A stretch of DNA of 64,000 bases, taken from the NCBI GenBank assembly GCA_963677445.2, contig CAXXGF010000038.1, positions 62,001 to 126,000 on the forward strand, in the 5' to 3' direction. Positions 25,658 to 35,364 of this stretch are shown in pieces. Every line of letters starts with the position of its first letter. Position 1 is the stretch's first letter. The notes beneath the pieces were generated by a model. It was not told the DNA's origin, made no database searches, and saw only the letters and a list, made by a program, of their open reading frames with translations. Source of the DNA: G963677445 sp963677445. GTDB lineage: Bacteria; Bacteroidota; Ignavibacteria; Ignavibacteriales; Melioribacteraceae. Both the position numbers and the translations under genes were made by a program.

Positions 25658-26278
25658 TCAGTCTTTCGGCTGGCTGACAATTACCTTTGCGTGTTTAATC
25701 ACTTTATCCTTAAATATATATCCCGGTTCAACTTCCTGCAAAACGGTATTGGCCGGAACATCTGCTGAAGGCTGCTGCATAAGCGCTTCATGAAGTTCAA
25801 AATCGAATGGCTTTCCTTTTGCCTCAATCTTTTTTATCTGCTCCTTTTCAAGCATTTTTCTGAATTTACCATACACCAGCTCAAGACCTTTTTTAACCGA
25901 CTCATAAGTATCCTCTTCAAGATGAACAACTGACCTTTCAAAATCGGCAAATATATCGAGAATGGAAATCACTATCGGTTCTGAAGCGTATTTCAGCATC
26001 TTCTGAATTTCATTTTCAGTTCTTCTTTTATAATTTTCAAATTCAGCGGCCCTTCTCAGCAGCTTGTCATTCAGCTCCTGTTTTTCCTTTTCCAGTTCCT
26101 CTATCTTTGAATAAGAAGTATTGAGGTCCCTGGTAAGCTTAATTAGTTCCTCAGCCATTTCCGCGTCGCTGATATCTTTTAATTCCGCTCCATCCGGGCT
26201 TTCTTTTACTTCTTCCTGCTGTTTATTCATTTCATCATTATTCTGAACTTTTTCTTCTTTTTTCTTTTTTCTGGCCAT
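25658..26278 (-). CDS. grpE: Nucleotide exchange factor GrpE
   Basis: About 206 residues: a Lys/Glu-rich N terminus, a long coiled coil (roughly 45-95, SKIEELEKEKQELNDKLLRR), then the conserved AAEFENYKRRTENE and the C-terminal beta-domain with HEALMQQPSADVPANTVLQE and GYIFKDKVIKHAKVIVS. GrpE releases ADP from DnaK. The frame opens with TTG at 26284, but the ATG at 26278 has AGAG before it and is preferred. It lies 27 bp after hrcA and 41 bp before dnaJ. Confidence 0.95.
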   Translation of the reverse strand: MARKKKKEEKVQNNDEMNKQQEEVKESPDGAELKDISDAEMAEELIKLTRDLNTSYSKIEELEKEKQELNDKLLRRAAEFENYKRRTENEIQKMLKYASEPIVISILDIFADFERSVVHLEEDTYESVKKGLELVYGKFRKMLEKEQIKKIEAKGKPFDFELHEALMQQPSADVPANTVLQEVEPGYIFKDKVIKHAKVIVSQPKD

Positions 26279-26305
26279 AATCAATCTCTATATATGTTAT
26301 TTTAT

Positions 26306-27355
26306 TTATTTTTTCCCTGTCAGTTCCTGGCTCAGGGTATCTGCCAGGTATGTCACTACAGCTATCATTCTGGGATAATTCATTCTTTTAGGACCTATAA
26401 TACCAAGTTTTCCGGTAAGAGTTCCAACTTTATATTCCTTTGTAACCAGGCTGTAGTTATCAAGTTTTTTTTCAGTATTTTCCGACCCTATAAAAACTTT
26501 AATATCATTCAGACCGTCCGGCTGATCTTTATCCATAAGGTGAACAATGACTTCTTTGTTCTCAATTAGCTCAATTACACTGCCGAACTGTTTTATATCC
26601 TCAAATTCCGGCTGCCTGAGCACATTGCTGGCTCCCGTAATAACAGCTTTATCAGTTTTTTTTACATCGGCAAAAATTTTATCGACCGAATCGAGGAATA
26701 AACGTATCACCGGCCTGGAAGAGCCTTTATCATAATCTTTAAGCCTCTCCCTGAAGCTGCTTCGAATCTCTGAAAATTTCAGCCCCGATAATCTTTCATT
26801 TAATATTCTCTGGACTTTTTGAAGCTCGCTGCTGAGAGTATCAGTTTTCAGCTCCAGAGTAATAGTTTTTACGAGACCGGCCCTGATTGTTATTACAATC
26901 AGTATTTTACTGCTCGAAAGTTCAACAATCTGCAGCTTTTCGAGAATTGCCTGCTCAAAACTGGGGAATGTTACGCAGGCTATTTGACTGGTTATTTCGC
27001 TTAGCAGCGTTGAACTTATTTTTAACAGGTCATCGGTTTCAGTTCCCTGGTTATCCATTGAAGAATCGATATAATCAATCTCACCTTTTTCCAGATAGGG
27101 AGGATCCATCAGCGAGTCCACATAGAATCTGTAACCCTTATCTGTCGGTATCCGCCCGGCAGAGGTGTGGGGATGCCCGAGAAGTCCGAATTGTTCGAGA
27201 TCATACATAATATTTCTCACGGTCGCCGCGGAAAGACCCAGTCCATATTTTTTTGTAATAAACCTCGATCCAACCGGGCTCGCGGTAAGAATAAACTGGT
27301 GTATAACATACCTCAGTATATTCTTTTCACGTTCACTTAATTCAAATTCCCGCAT
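26306..27355 (-). CDS. hrcA: Heat-inducible transcription repressor HrcA
   Basis: A 349-residue HrcA with the N-terminal winged helix (LRYVIHQFILTASPVGSRFI, LSAATVRNIMYDLEQFGLL, HTSAGRIPTDKGYRFYVD) and the C-terminal GAF-like effector domain ending in GPKRMNYPRMIAVVTYLADT. HrcA represses class-I heat-shock genes by binding CIRCE inverted repeats. No CIRCE (TTAGCACTC-N9-GAGTGCTAA) is visible upstream of this gene in 27356-27541, so the repressor may act elsewhere (dnaK or groESL) or use a changed operator. First gene of hrcA-grpE-dnaJ; divergent from purM. Confidence 0.96.
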   Translation of the reverse strand: MREFELSEREKNILRYVIHQFILTASPVGSRFITKKYGLGLSAATVRNIMYDLEQFGLLGHPHTSAGRIPTDKGYRFYVDSLMDPPYLEKGEIDYIDSSMDNQGTETDDLLKISSTLLSEITSQIACVTFPSFEQAILEKLQIVELSSSKILIVITIRAGLVKTITLELKTDTLSSELQKVQRILNERLSGLKFSEIRSSFRERLKDYDKGSSRPVIRLFLDSVDKIFADVKKTDKAVITGASNVLRQPEFEDIKQFGSVIELIENKEVIVHLMDKDQPDGLNDIKVFIGSENTEKKLDNYSLVTKEYKVGTLTGKLGIIGPKRMNYPRMIAVVTYLADTLSQELTGKK

Positions 27356-27541
27356 CCTTTTTAATCCGGTTTATTAACAAAAAACTAAACTTTAAATATA
27401 CAAAAACGAAAGTTGTTTTGCATCCGGTTCAATAAAGCGCGTCCGCTCACTTATTTTTTACAAAAACCGCCGAAATAAAGTTTCACTTTATCAGGGGGAA
27501 GTTTATTTTTAGGAAACGAAATATTTTTACTGAGGTCGGTA

Positions 27542-28537
27542 ATGGGAACTACATATGAAGCTGCCGGAGTAAATATTAACGCCGGTAATGAAACTGTTGG
27601 GAAAATTGGTAAGCTGGTAAAAAAAACATTTAATAAAAATGTACTTTCAGGCATCGGGCATTTTGGGGCATTCTATCAACCCGATTTCGCGGAATATAAG
27701 GAACCGGTTCTTGTTTCCTCTGTCGACGGAGTGGGGACAAAACTTAAAGTGGCTATTATGATGAACCAGCATAATACCGTTGGTCAGGATCTTGTCAACC
27801 ATTGTGTGGATGATATCGCAGTATGCGGCGCAAAACCACTTTATTTCATGGATTATATGGCTTTTGGCAAGCTTGATCCGAATGTAGCCGAACAAATTGT
27901 ATCAGGTTTCGCGAAGGCATGTTATAAAAATAATATGGCGCTAATAGGTGGAGAAACCGCCGAAATGCCGGGTATTTATAATAAAACAGATTATGATCTT
28001 TCCGGAACCATCGTAGGAGTTGTTGATAAAGCAAAAATCATTGACGGTTCCAAAGTTGATAAAGGGGATATTCTGATTGGTTTTAAATCAAACGGACTTC
28101 ATACCAATGGCTATTCACTGGCCAGAAAAGTGCTTCTTTCCAAATTTAATCTGGATGATAAACCTGACGGACTTGAATATACAGTTGGTAAGGAATTGCT
28201 AAGGATTCATAAATCCTATCTTGGTTTAATCTCCCTGCTCAAAGAAAAAATTGATATTCACGCTTTTTCTCATATTACCGGGGGTGGTATGATTGGCAAT
28301 ACGATCAGAGTTGTGCCCGAAAATTTGTCGATTAAAATAAACTGGGATGCCTGGGAACTTCCCCCGATATTCCAACTGATCCGGGAATCGGGTAAAATAA
28401 GTGATGATGAAATGAGAAAAGTTTTTAACATTGGCATCGGACTTGTGGCAATTGTCGCGGCTAAAGATGTTGATATGCTGCTTAAAACCTCGTCGGAATA
28501 TGGCGAAAAGGGGATTATAATCGGGGAAATAATGTAA
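27542..28537 (+). CDS. purM: Phosphoribosylformylglycinamidine cyclo-ligase (AIR synthetase)
   Basis: A 331-residue PurM, step five of purine synthesis (FGAM to AIR, using ATP). Signatures are YEAAGVNINAGNE at the N terminus, SSVDGVGTKLKVA, HCVDDIAVCGAKPLYFMDY, IGGETAEMPG, FKSNGLHTNGYSLAR and HITGGGM. Length and motif order are normal. GAGG is six bases before the ATG. It stands alone, convergent with the chemoreceptor gene across a shared hairpin. Confidence 0.97.
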   Translation: MGTTYEAAGVNINAGNETVGKIGKLVKKTFNKNVLSGIGHFGAFYQPDFAEYKEPVLVSSVDGVGTKLKVAIMMNQHNTVGQDLVNHCVDDIAVCGAKPLYFMDYMAFGKLDPNVAEQIVSGFAKACYKNNMALIGGETAEMPGIYNKTDYDLSGTIVGVVDKAKIIDGSKVDKGDILIGFKSNGLHTNGYSLARKVLLSKFNLDDKPDGLEYTVGKELLRIHKSYLGLISLLKEKIDIHAFSHITGGGMIGNTIRVVPENLSIKINWDAWELPPIFQLIRESGKISDDEMRKVFNIGIGLVAIVAAKDVDMLLKTSSEYGEKGIIIGEIM

Positions 28538-28569
28538 AGGCAGGGAATAAAAGCCGGGTAAAAATAAAA

Positions 28570-28598
28570 ATGAAGTGGTATTTGGAATACCACTTCAT
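28570..28598. terminator. Bidirectional terminator hairpin between purM and the chemoreceptor gene
   Basis: A perfect stem of about 13 bp (ATGAAGTGGTATT/AATACCACTTCAT) with a three-base loop. On the minus strand it is followed by ATTTTTATTTTT; on the plus strand a T run comes about 12 bases later. It lies 32 bp after purM and 17 bp after the chemoreceptor stop. Confidence 0.8.
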
Positions 28599-28615
28599 AA
28601 CGCATGGTTTTTTTA

Positions 28616-30706
28616 TTAAGCGCCGGTGATTAGTTTTAAGTCCCTCTGGGCTGCCAAATTCTCATTGATATCACTTATCTTAAAACGTGTCACCAGTTCT
28701 CCAAGTTTTTCTGTAAGTCGGTTTAAATCTTCAGCCGTTGCGGCAACCTCCTGAATCGAAGCGGCCGATTCGGTTACCACACTGCTGATTATTTCAATAC
28801 TTCTGCTTATTTGTCCGGAACTTGACGATTGTTCTTCATTAGCTGTTGCCACCTGCTGAATTTCACTTGTAGCCTGCTGAATACTTTCAAGTATCTGGTT
28901 GAGAGAAATTTCCACATCCTCATTGTTTTTCCTTCCCTCATCAACATAATCTTTAGCCATCATCATTGCCTGGTTGGCTTCGGAAGCTTCATTCTGAACA
29001 GAAACAATAGTTTCAGCAATTTCTTTGGTAGCTTTTGTTGTTCTTTCGGCCAGTTTCCTCACCTCATCGGCAACAACGGCAAAACCCCGGCCCTGTTCCC
29101 CTGCCCGCGCCGCTTCAATAGCAGCGTTTAATGCCAGCAGATTTGTCTGATCGGCAATTTCATCAATAACCTGCGCTATCATACCTATTTGTTTGGTCTT
29201 TTCGGTCAGGGACATAATTTTATCGGCAGTCATTTTTGTTGAGTCAACTATTTTGTTAAAACCATCTTTTGCTTTACCAACATTCTGACCGCCATCATTG
29301 GCCGCTTTTTCAGCCGAACTTGATAATTCAAACGCGTTGCCTGAATTTTTGGCAGTTTCCATAATTGTCGAGGTCATCTGTTCGACAGCGGCGGATACCT
29401 CATGAACCTGTGAACTCTGCTCCTGCGCGCCGCTGGCAAGCTGCTCGGTGGCCGCTGATATTTCATTGCTTGAACTTAATGTCGCGTGCACTGCCTGATC
29501 TACCTGGAACAATAAAGCGTTTAAGGAATCGCCAAGATCGTTTATGCTGTTCTTAATTATCCTGAGATCACCTTTATATTCACCTTCCATTCTTATCTGC
29601 ATATCACCTGTCGCCATTACTTCCAGCACTTTGGCTCCTTCATTTATAGGCACAAGTATTGTATCAAGCAGCTCATTTATCCCCCCAACCAATTGAGAAT
29701 AAACGCCTTCAAATTTATCGCTTTCTCCTCTTACGGTTATTCTTCCTTCTTTTCCGGCATCATTAAGTTTACCAATCTCACTATTCAGGTCTTTAAGACT
29801 GCTTACAATTTTCTTAAGCGCCGGAGATATTTCATCCTCATCCGATAATGTTTTTATCTCCGCCGATAAATCACCTTTCGAAATATCGAGCATAATATCA
29901 ATTTTTTTCTTCAGATTATCGGCCATGGAATCCATCGCCTCACCCATCTCCCCAAACTCATCCTCAAGGTTCAGGTTCAGCCTGGTTTTTAATTTGCCTT
30001 CTGAAAGCTCTTTCATCATTTCACGCGCTTTCGAAAGAGGACCTGTGATAATTCTTGTGAGGTAGGCGCCGAGAAATATAAATATTACCAGGGATATTAT
30101 CAAAGTTACGGTGATCATCGTCTGAACACCGGAATAACTCTCTTTGCTTTCCGTTTTTTCATTTAAGGCAAATTCATCATTAAGCTCTGTAAGCTGATCA
30201 ATAATAGTACGCGCGCTTTCAAACGCATTCACACCTTCAGCCAGAGATCTCTCAACCGCTAAGGCTCTTCTTTCAGTGTCATTCGAGGAAATGTCCATTA
30301 CGATCTGGTTTGTAATTGCTTTCCATTCGGTAAAATCATTTTCAAACTGACTTACAAGACCAGCTTCACGGTCAGTCTGAATGTGAGTAACATAATGGCT
30401 CCATCTTTCTTCCGACTGCTGAAGGTTTTCGGCGTGGTCTTTTTTTAATGACGCGAAAAGATCGCTGTTTTTATCTGTAGAGATCATTGTTCGCTCCGCT
30501 ACAAGAGCCTGCTGCAGGTCTCTGTCGATCTGCAGAAGGAGCTCATAAGATGGCATCCTGATATCCGCGGTCTGATCAATTATGTCATGTAATTTGTTCA
30601 TACCCCAGAAAGCTGAATAACCAATTGCTCCGAGAAGAACAGACAATAGGAAAAAAGTAAGAAAGAATTTTTTCCCCGTTTTCAAGTTTTTGAACCAGTT
30701 TAGCAT
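28616..30706 (-). CDS. Methyl-accepting chemotaxis protein
   Basis: A 696-residue transmembrane chemoreceptor. First membrane segment about 13-34, a four-helix-bundle periplasmic sensor domain (about 35-195), second membrane segment about 196-217, then HAMP. Two further HAMP-like stretches follow (for example MLDISKGDLSAEIKTLSDED and KVLEVMATGDMQIRMEGEYK), so it has a poly-HAMP linker. The C-terminal signalling domain contains the tip that binds CheA/CheW (NLLALNAAIEAARAGEQGRG, FAVVADEVRKLAERT). No other che genes are in the window. The ligand is not predictable. Confidence 0.95.
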   Translation of the reverse strand: MLNWFKNLKTGKKFFLTFFLLSVLLGAIGYSAFWGMNKLHDIIDQTADIRMPSYELLLQIDRDLQQALVAERTMISTDKNSDLFASLKKDHAENLQQSEERWSHYVTHIQTDREAGLVSQFENDFTEWKAITNQIVMDISSNDTERRALAVERSLAEGVNAFESARTIIDQLTELNDEFALNEKTESKESYSGVQTMITVTLIISLVIFIFLGAYLTRIITGPLSKAREMMKELSEGKLKTRLNLNLEDEFGEMGEAMDSMADNLKKKIDIMLDISKGDLSAEIKTLSDEDEISPALKKIVSSLKDLNSEIGKLNDAGKEGRITVRGESDKFEGVYSQLVGGINELLDTILVPINEGAKVLEVMATGDMQIRMEGEYKGDLRIIKNSINDLGDSLNALLFQVDQAVHATLSSSNEISAATEQLASGAQEQSSQVHEVSAAVEQMTSTIMETAKNSGNAFELSSSAEKAANDGGQNVGKAKDGFNKIVDSTKMTADKIMSLTEKTKQIGMIAQVIDEIADQTNLLALNAAIEAARAGEQGRGFAVVADEVRKLAERTTKATKEIAETIVSVQNEASEANQAMMMAKDYVDEGRKNNEDVEISLNQILESIQQATSEIQQVATANEEQSSSSGQISRSIEIISSVVTESAASIQEVAATAEDLNRLTEKLGELVTRFKISDINENLAAQRDLKLITGA

Positions 30707-30730
30707 AGTTAACCTCAGTTTTACGTCTCA

Positions 30731-31750
30731 TTAAAATTTAATTTGAAATTCCAGTATCATCCGATCATAGTTTCCGGTTCCATTATCGTATTGATTGCTT
30801 TCATAGTTTAGCCTGAAAAGCGCGTTTCTGCTTTCCGTAAAATTGAAATTAATACCCGCAGTGTACCTGTTCAATTCATCATTGTCCATATCGGCATTTC
30901 TGTCAAGTCTTCCGATTCTTATCCCCGGCTGAATAAATTTCAGCGCGTTTATATTTACAGGTATATCATATAGCATATATATGAACCAGGCATTTGATGT
31001 TATATCATACGATTCATTTGTCTTTTTAATTGAATACTCACCCGCGACCCACAAATTCTTGTTTTTATATTCAGCGCCAAAGTTCATAAAATCAGTTTTC
31101 GGACCTGAAAATCTTCCCGAATACATGTTCGCTGTCAGACTTAAAAATTTGACAGGCAGCGCTTTTAATCTCAGCGAATAATTTGTGGTCAGATCATCTT
31201 CCTTTTTATTAAATCCGGCTCCGTTAAATAATCCGCCGGAAACCTCCCAGGGAAAGCCGAGAAGGAACTTTGCTGAAACCATCGCTCCAATATCTCTTAA
31301 TCCCGGAGTGATTGAAGTTACAAGAGGCCTGTTGCTGAATGGCAGCTTTGAGGCGGCAAGAAGATTATCGCTGCTAAAAGGTATTTTAAATTGCCCCGCG
31401 GTAATTGACACATCATCAACAATTTCATATTTACCATACGCGTCCAGAAGATAATTTGAAAATGTCGCCGAAACATCCGAAATAACCTGTTCTCCGTTCA
31501 GGTCTGCGCTTTTTGTGCTCAGCTTTCCCTGCCTCGCGAAATCAACAAAAAGCTTATATGATAATCGACTGTTGATACTGCCTTTAACACCTATCCTCGC
31601 CATTTTTATGGTAAATTCGGAACTGTTATTTTCAAAATCACTCTGATGAAATGTTCTGACATATCCAAACGTTTTCATTTTCGGATTGTCTTGTCCTGAC
31701 AAATAAAATGATGAAATAAAAATAATAAAGATCGTAATGAATATTCTCAT
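30731..31750 (-). CDS. OprO/OprP-type porin
   Basis: A 339-residue outer-membrane protein with a signal peptide (MRIFITIFIIFISSFYLSGQ). The body is made of amphipathic beta-strands and matches the phosphate-selective porin O/P layout: MKTFGYVRTFHQSD and FTIKMARIGVKGSINSRLSY near the start, ITAGQFKIPFSSDNLLAAS, PGLRDIGAMVSAKF in the middle, and a C-terminal strand ending in Phe (MILEFQIKF). Family members are trimeric anion channels; the true substrate is unknown. Its ATG overlaps the stop of the thioredoxin-like gene, so the two are coupled. Confidence 0.8.
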   Translation of the reverse strand: MRIFITIFIIFISSFYLSGQDNPKMKTFGYVRTFHQSDFENNSSEFTIKMARIGVKGSINSRLSYKLFVDFARQGKLSTKSADLNGEQVISDVSATFSNYLLDAYGKYEIVDDVSITAGQFKIPFSSDNLLAASKLPFSNRPLVTSITPGLRDIGAMVSAKFLLGFPWEVSGGLFNGAGFNKKEDDLTTNYSLRLKALPVKFLSLTANMYSGRFSGPKTDFMNFGAEYKNKNLWVAGEYSIKKTNESYDITSNAWFIYMLYDIPVNINALKFIQPGIRIGRLDRNADMDNDELNRYTAGINFNFTESRNALFRLNYESNQYDNGTGNYDRMILEFQIKF

Positions 31751-32100
31751 TGGGAACTCCTTCCAATTTCTGAAAATGATTTTAAAAAATCTGCTACTGT
31801 TTTTATAAATGATTCTTTACTTTTAAGGCCTGAAAAACGAATTTGCTGCTGTCCATTATAATAAAACATAATAACCGGAAGCTCCCACCATTGAATATTA
31901 ATCGATATCATATATTCTCTGTTCTTATCAAAATCCATAAACAAAAATTCAATTTTGTCTCCGTACACTGACTCAGTCTCTTCCAGTATTTCATTCATCA
32001 GGTGGGAGCATCCGCTCCATAAAGCACTAACCTCAAGAATCACCGGATTTTGGTGATCTGAAATAAATTTTTCGAAAATATGTTCATTTGTCTCGCGCAT
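31747..32100 (-). CDS. Thioredoxin-fold protein with a single active-site cysteine
   Basis: A 117-residue protein with a thioredoxin fold and no signal peptide: VILEVSALWSGCSHLMNEIL aligns with the WCGPC active-site helix, FMDFDKNREYMISINIQWWE LPVIMFY with the central strands and cis-Pro, and QIRFSGLKSKESF with the last strand. The usual WCGPC is WSGCS, so only one cysteine remains; ordinary dithiol oxidoreductase activity is unlikely. It may act as a monothiol protein or a chaperone. It ends in a four-base ATGA overlap with the porin gene. Confidence 0.72.
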   Translation of the reverse strand: MRETNEHIFEKFISDHQNPVILEVSALWSGCSHLMNEILEETESVYGDKIEFLFMDFDKNREYMISINIQWWELPVIMFYYNGQQQIRFSGLKSKESFIKTVADFLKSFSEIGRSSQ

Positions 32101-32442
32101 ATAATAGTTATAACATTAACTATGCCAGAAATTTTGATTTTTGTACATTGTTGTTTTTTAATGGTTTAAGAAAATATTGAAATTATTGATAAGTTCATCA
32201 CCCTCAGATTCCACAAATTCCGCAATTAAGCCACAACTTCCACAGAAATGATTTTGAGTTTGTTTTTATATGGGCCATCTTCTTTATTTCTGGTGCTGAA
32301 GAATGAAAAAAATTTTACCATTTTGAGCAGATTTTGAGAACTGAGGGTATGTAGCTGAAACCATTTTAACGATAAGAATGGCGCAGCTTTCAGCAAAGAG
32401 TCGAATCCTGCAACAAAATTCAATACAGAAAGAGAGATGCCC
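32101..32442. other. Gene-free gap with weak hairpin after the sigma54-activator gene
   Basis: A 342-bp gap. TTTTACCATTTTGAGCAGAT resembles the shared intergenic sequence at 9208. Around 32438-32456 a CCCC/GGGG hairpin overlaps the end of the regulator gene and could be a weak terminator. No gene is seen. Confidence 0.4.
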
Positions 32443-33975
32443 CTAAAACCGGGGAGGTCTTTTTATCCCATACTTTTTAATATGATATCTTACGGTTGAA
32501 GGAGGAATACCCAATGAGGAAGCGACACCTTTTTCCCCCTCTATCTTCCAGTTATGTTCCTCCAGCAGATTCCTCAGCCTCACTTTTTCATCCGGATTTT
32601 CCGGTGGATCATCATTTGCGGGCATATTGTCAATTACCGGGTTGGCGAATAGCCCCGGCTCAATATTCAAATCATCCGACTTCGCCAGAATAACCGACCG
32701 TTCAATAATATTTTCAAGCTCTCTGACATTGCCGGGCCATGAATAAGATTTAAGCAGATTTAGATTTTTCTCATCAATTATTTTGTGGGGCAGGCCGTGA
32801 ATAGTTGTGAATTTGTTTATCAGGTAGTCGGCAAGAACCGGAATATCTTCCAGTCTGTCTCGTAACGGGATAACTGAAAAATTATAAACACTCAGCCTGA
32901 AATAAAGATCGGACCTGAAATTTTTTCTCTCAACCTCCTCCTGAAGATTTCTGTTAGTGGCCGAAATAATCCTTACATCCACCTTTATAGTTTCATTCGA
33001 ACCAATTCTCTGAAATTCTCCCTGCTGAAGAACTCTAAGTAATTTTGCCTGCAGGTCGGGAGACAACTCCCCAATCTCGTCAAGAAAAATTGTTCCTCCG
33101 TCGGCATATTCAAACCGACCTTTTTTCCTTTCAAAAGCCCCTGTAAAGGCTCCTCTTTCATGTCCGAAGAGTTCACTTTCTATTACCGATTCAGGCAGAG
33201 CTGCGCAATTAATTTTTATTATCGGTTTATCCGCTCTTTTACTTAAACTATGCACCGCGTCGGCGAATAGTTCTTTGCCGGTGCCGGTTTCACCCATTAT
33301 TAACACAGAAATATTGGTTGGGGCAATGCTTTTAATTTCATCGAGCAGTTTTTTCATTTTAGCGCTTACGGTGATGATCTTCCGAAACTGATTGCTGTCA
33401 TTTATATTTCTGTTAAGGATGTAATTTTCTGCCTGAAGTCTTTTTTTCAGTTCTGTCAGTTCTGTAACAGTCTCGGTCAGCTTTTTTTCAGCCGCTTTCC
33501 TTTCTATTATCTCTTCCTGAAGCCTGTTGGTTGTAGCAGAAAGAACTCTGTTCTGGTCCTGCAATTCATTCAATAAATTTTCATTTTTCTCACGCTCGTT
33601 ATATAGTTCAATAGCATGATCGATCAACGTTTGCACTTCATGAGGCTGAAAAGGTTTTTGCAGATATCCGAATACCCGCGCTCTGTTTATCCCATCTTTA
33701 ATCGCGTCCATATCAATATAGGCTGTCACCACAATGCCTATTATATCGGGCCATTTATTTTGAACTAATTCCAGTAATTCAATACCGCTCTGGCCGGGCA
33801 TTCTCTGGTCTGAAATAATGACCTTGATATTGCCTGTATTTTCCAATATGGAAACAGCCTCTTTTGCAGAAGATGCCAAAAGTATTTTATAAGACTTCAG
33901 AAAATTAAATTTGAAAGCCGATAAATTTTCTTCCAGATCATCAACATATAAAATTAAATCTTTTTCCATATCCAT
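32443..33975 (-). CDS. Sigma54-dependent response regulator (REC-AAA+-Fis)
   Basis: A 510-residue NtrC-type regulator. Receiver domain 5-125 with phosphoacceptor Asp56 (VIISDQRMPG) and Lys107 (LQKPF). A coiled-coil linker spans about 125-190. The AAA+ domain has Walker A GETGTGKE (228-235), the sigma54-contact loop GAFTGA (275-280), Walker B GGTIFLDEIGEL and RSDLYFRLSV. The C-terminal Fis-type helix-turn-helix reads LLEEHNWKIEGEKGVASSLG, IPPSTVRYHIKKYG. When phosphorylated it would open sigma54-RNA polymerase promoters. It is 11 bp behind a REC-histidine kinase gene, its likely partner. Confidence 0.95.
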   Translation of the reverse strand: MDMEKDLILYVDDLEENLSAFKFNFLKSYKILLASSAKEAVSILENTGNIKVIISDQRMPGQSGIELLELVQNKWPDIIGIVVTAYIDMDAIKDGINRARVFGYLQKPFQPHEVQTLIDHAIELYNEREKNENLLNELQDQNRVLSATTNRLQEEIIERKAAEKKLTETVTELTELKKRLQAENYILNRNINDSNQFRKIITVSAKMKKLLDEIKSIAPTNISVLIMGETGTGKELFADAVHSLSKRADKPIIKINCAALPESVIESELFGHERGAFTGAFERKKGRFEYADGGTIFLDEIGELSPDLQAKLLRVLQQGEFQRIGSNETIKVDVRIISATNRNLQEEVERKNFRSDLYFRLSVYNFSVIPLRDRLEDIPVLADYLINKFTTIHGLPHKIIDEKNLNLLKSYSWPGNVRELENIIERSVILAKSDDLNIEPGLFANPVIDNMPANDDPPENPDEKVRLRNLLEEHNWKIEGEKGVASSLGIPPSTVRYHIKKYGIKRPPRF

Positions 33976-33986
33976 TTAGTCTTCTT

Positions 33987-35222
33987 TTATTTTACCGGTA
34001 GAACAATTTCAAACTTACTCCCTTCTGTAATAATACTTTCGGCTTTAATTTCACCCCCGATCGATTTGATCAGTCCCTTGCAAATTGAGAGCCCCAGCCC
34101 GGTGCCTTTGCCCACCTCCTTTGTTGTAAAGAAGGGAATAAATATTTTTTTTAGATTTTCCTTCTCAATTCCAATTCCGTTATCACTGATTGAAATAACA
34201 GTAAAACTTTTCCGATCTCTCTCTGCTAATTCGGTTTTTACCTTTACGATTTTATCTTTTCTTTCGGGTAGCTCCTCAAAGGAGTCGAAAGCATTAGTAA
34301 GCAGATTCAGAAGAATATGCTTCAATTTACCGGAACTTGTTTTAATAATACCTTCAGAGTTAAACTCTTTGACAACTTCAACCATTTTTTCGTTCGGAAT
34401 AACAGCGAGAGCGGAATCAATACATTCATGGATATCAATATCCAACATTTCATCCGATTCCTGATGAACAAAAGTTAACAAATCCCTGATAGTATTCGCG
34501 ACCCTGCCCGAAGCGCTGATAATGTTATCAACAATATTGCCCGATTCATCAATGATTGAATCATATCCCTTCTCAACCGAAGTCAGGAAAAAATCCTTCA
34601 GAAGATCGGGACTGACGTTATCCATCTCCTTCAGTTTTTTCCACAAAGCGGAAAAGTCATCCATAACAAATTTCAGGGCCTGAGAGTTGCCATTTATCGA
34701 ATTTACCGGGTTATTTATTTCGTGAGCTATGCCGCTTGCCATAACTCCAAGTGAGGCCATATTTTCGGTATGTATCAGTTGTGCCTGTGTTTTGTTTAAT
34801 TCATCCAGCAATTGTTCCAGCCTGATATTTTTCTCTTCCAGTTTCTTTTGATATTCACTTATCCTAAGGTGTATATCAACCCTGGCAAGCACCTCGGTAA
34901 GCTGGAAAGGTTTTGTAATATAATCGACTCCTCCGCAGGAAAAGGCTTCTCCTTTACTGGAGGACTCATGCAACGCGCTTATAAATATCACAGGGACAGG
35001 TTTTAATGTTTCATCTTCCTTTAATATTTTACAGAATTCATAGCCACTCATTTCAGGCATGTGAATATCAGCGAGAATGAGAGCCGGTTTTTTAATTTTT
35101 GCTGATTTAAAGGCAAGACGAGGAGATTTGAACGGCCTGCAACTATACCCGTTTTCCTCGAGGAGGGAAGATAAAAAATTCAGGTTTTCAGGAATATCAT
35201 CAACAATCATTATTTCATACAT
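33987..35222 (-). CDS. Soluble hybrid histidine kinase with N-terminal receiver
   Basis: A 411-residue protein with no membrane segment. Receiver domain 1-120 with Asp52 (LILADIHMPEMSG) and Lys104 (YITKPFQ), a coiled coil about 122-155, then a HisKA domain with phosphoacceptor His167 (SGIAHEINNPVNS) and an HATPase domain: N box LLNLLTNAFDSF, G1 DNGIGIE, F/G2 FFTTKEVGKGTGLGLSI. The receiver-first order suggests it is itself switched by another kinase, for example the hybrid kinase encoded upstream. It probably phosphorylates the sigma54 activator encoded 11 bp downstream. Confidence 0.93.
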   Translation of the reverse strand: MYEIMIVDDIPENLNFLSSLLEENGYSCRPFKSPRLAFKSAKIKKPALILADIHMPEMSGYEFCKILKEDETLKPVPVIFISALHESSSKGEAFSCGGVDYITKPFQLTEVLARVDIHLRISEYQKKLEEKNIRLEQLLDELNKTQAQLIHTENMASLGVMASGIAHEINNPVNSINGNSQALKFVMDDFSALWKKLKEMDNVSPDLLKDFFLTSVEKGYDSIIDESGNIVDNIISASGRVANTIRDLLTFVHQESDEMLDIDIHECIDSALAVIPNEKMVEVVKEFNSEGIIKTSSGKLKHILLNLLTNAFDSFEELPERKDKIVKVKTELAERDRKSFTVISISDNGIGIEKENLKKIFIPFFTTKEVGKGTGLGLSICKGLIKSIGGEIKAESIITEGSKFEIVLPVK

Positions 35223-35364
35223 AAAATCGGACCTTTAGTTGTATCTTAGGCAGATAAGCAGCTTGTTTAAGATCCCACTGCGAATAATTTTCACTTACTC
35301 TTCTCACAGCGGGAATTAATTGAATAATACGAACAGAATCTGTGCACATAAAAAAATATAATAA

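Noticed and set aside
27356..27541. CIRCE element upstream of hrcA
   Set aside because: No TTAGCACTC or GAGTGCTAA half-site is present on either strand.
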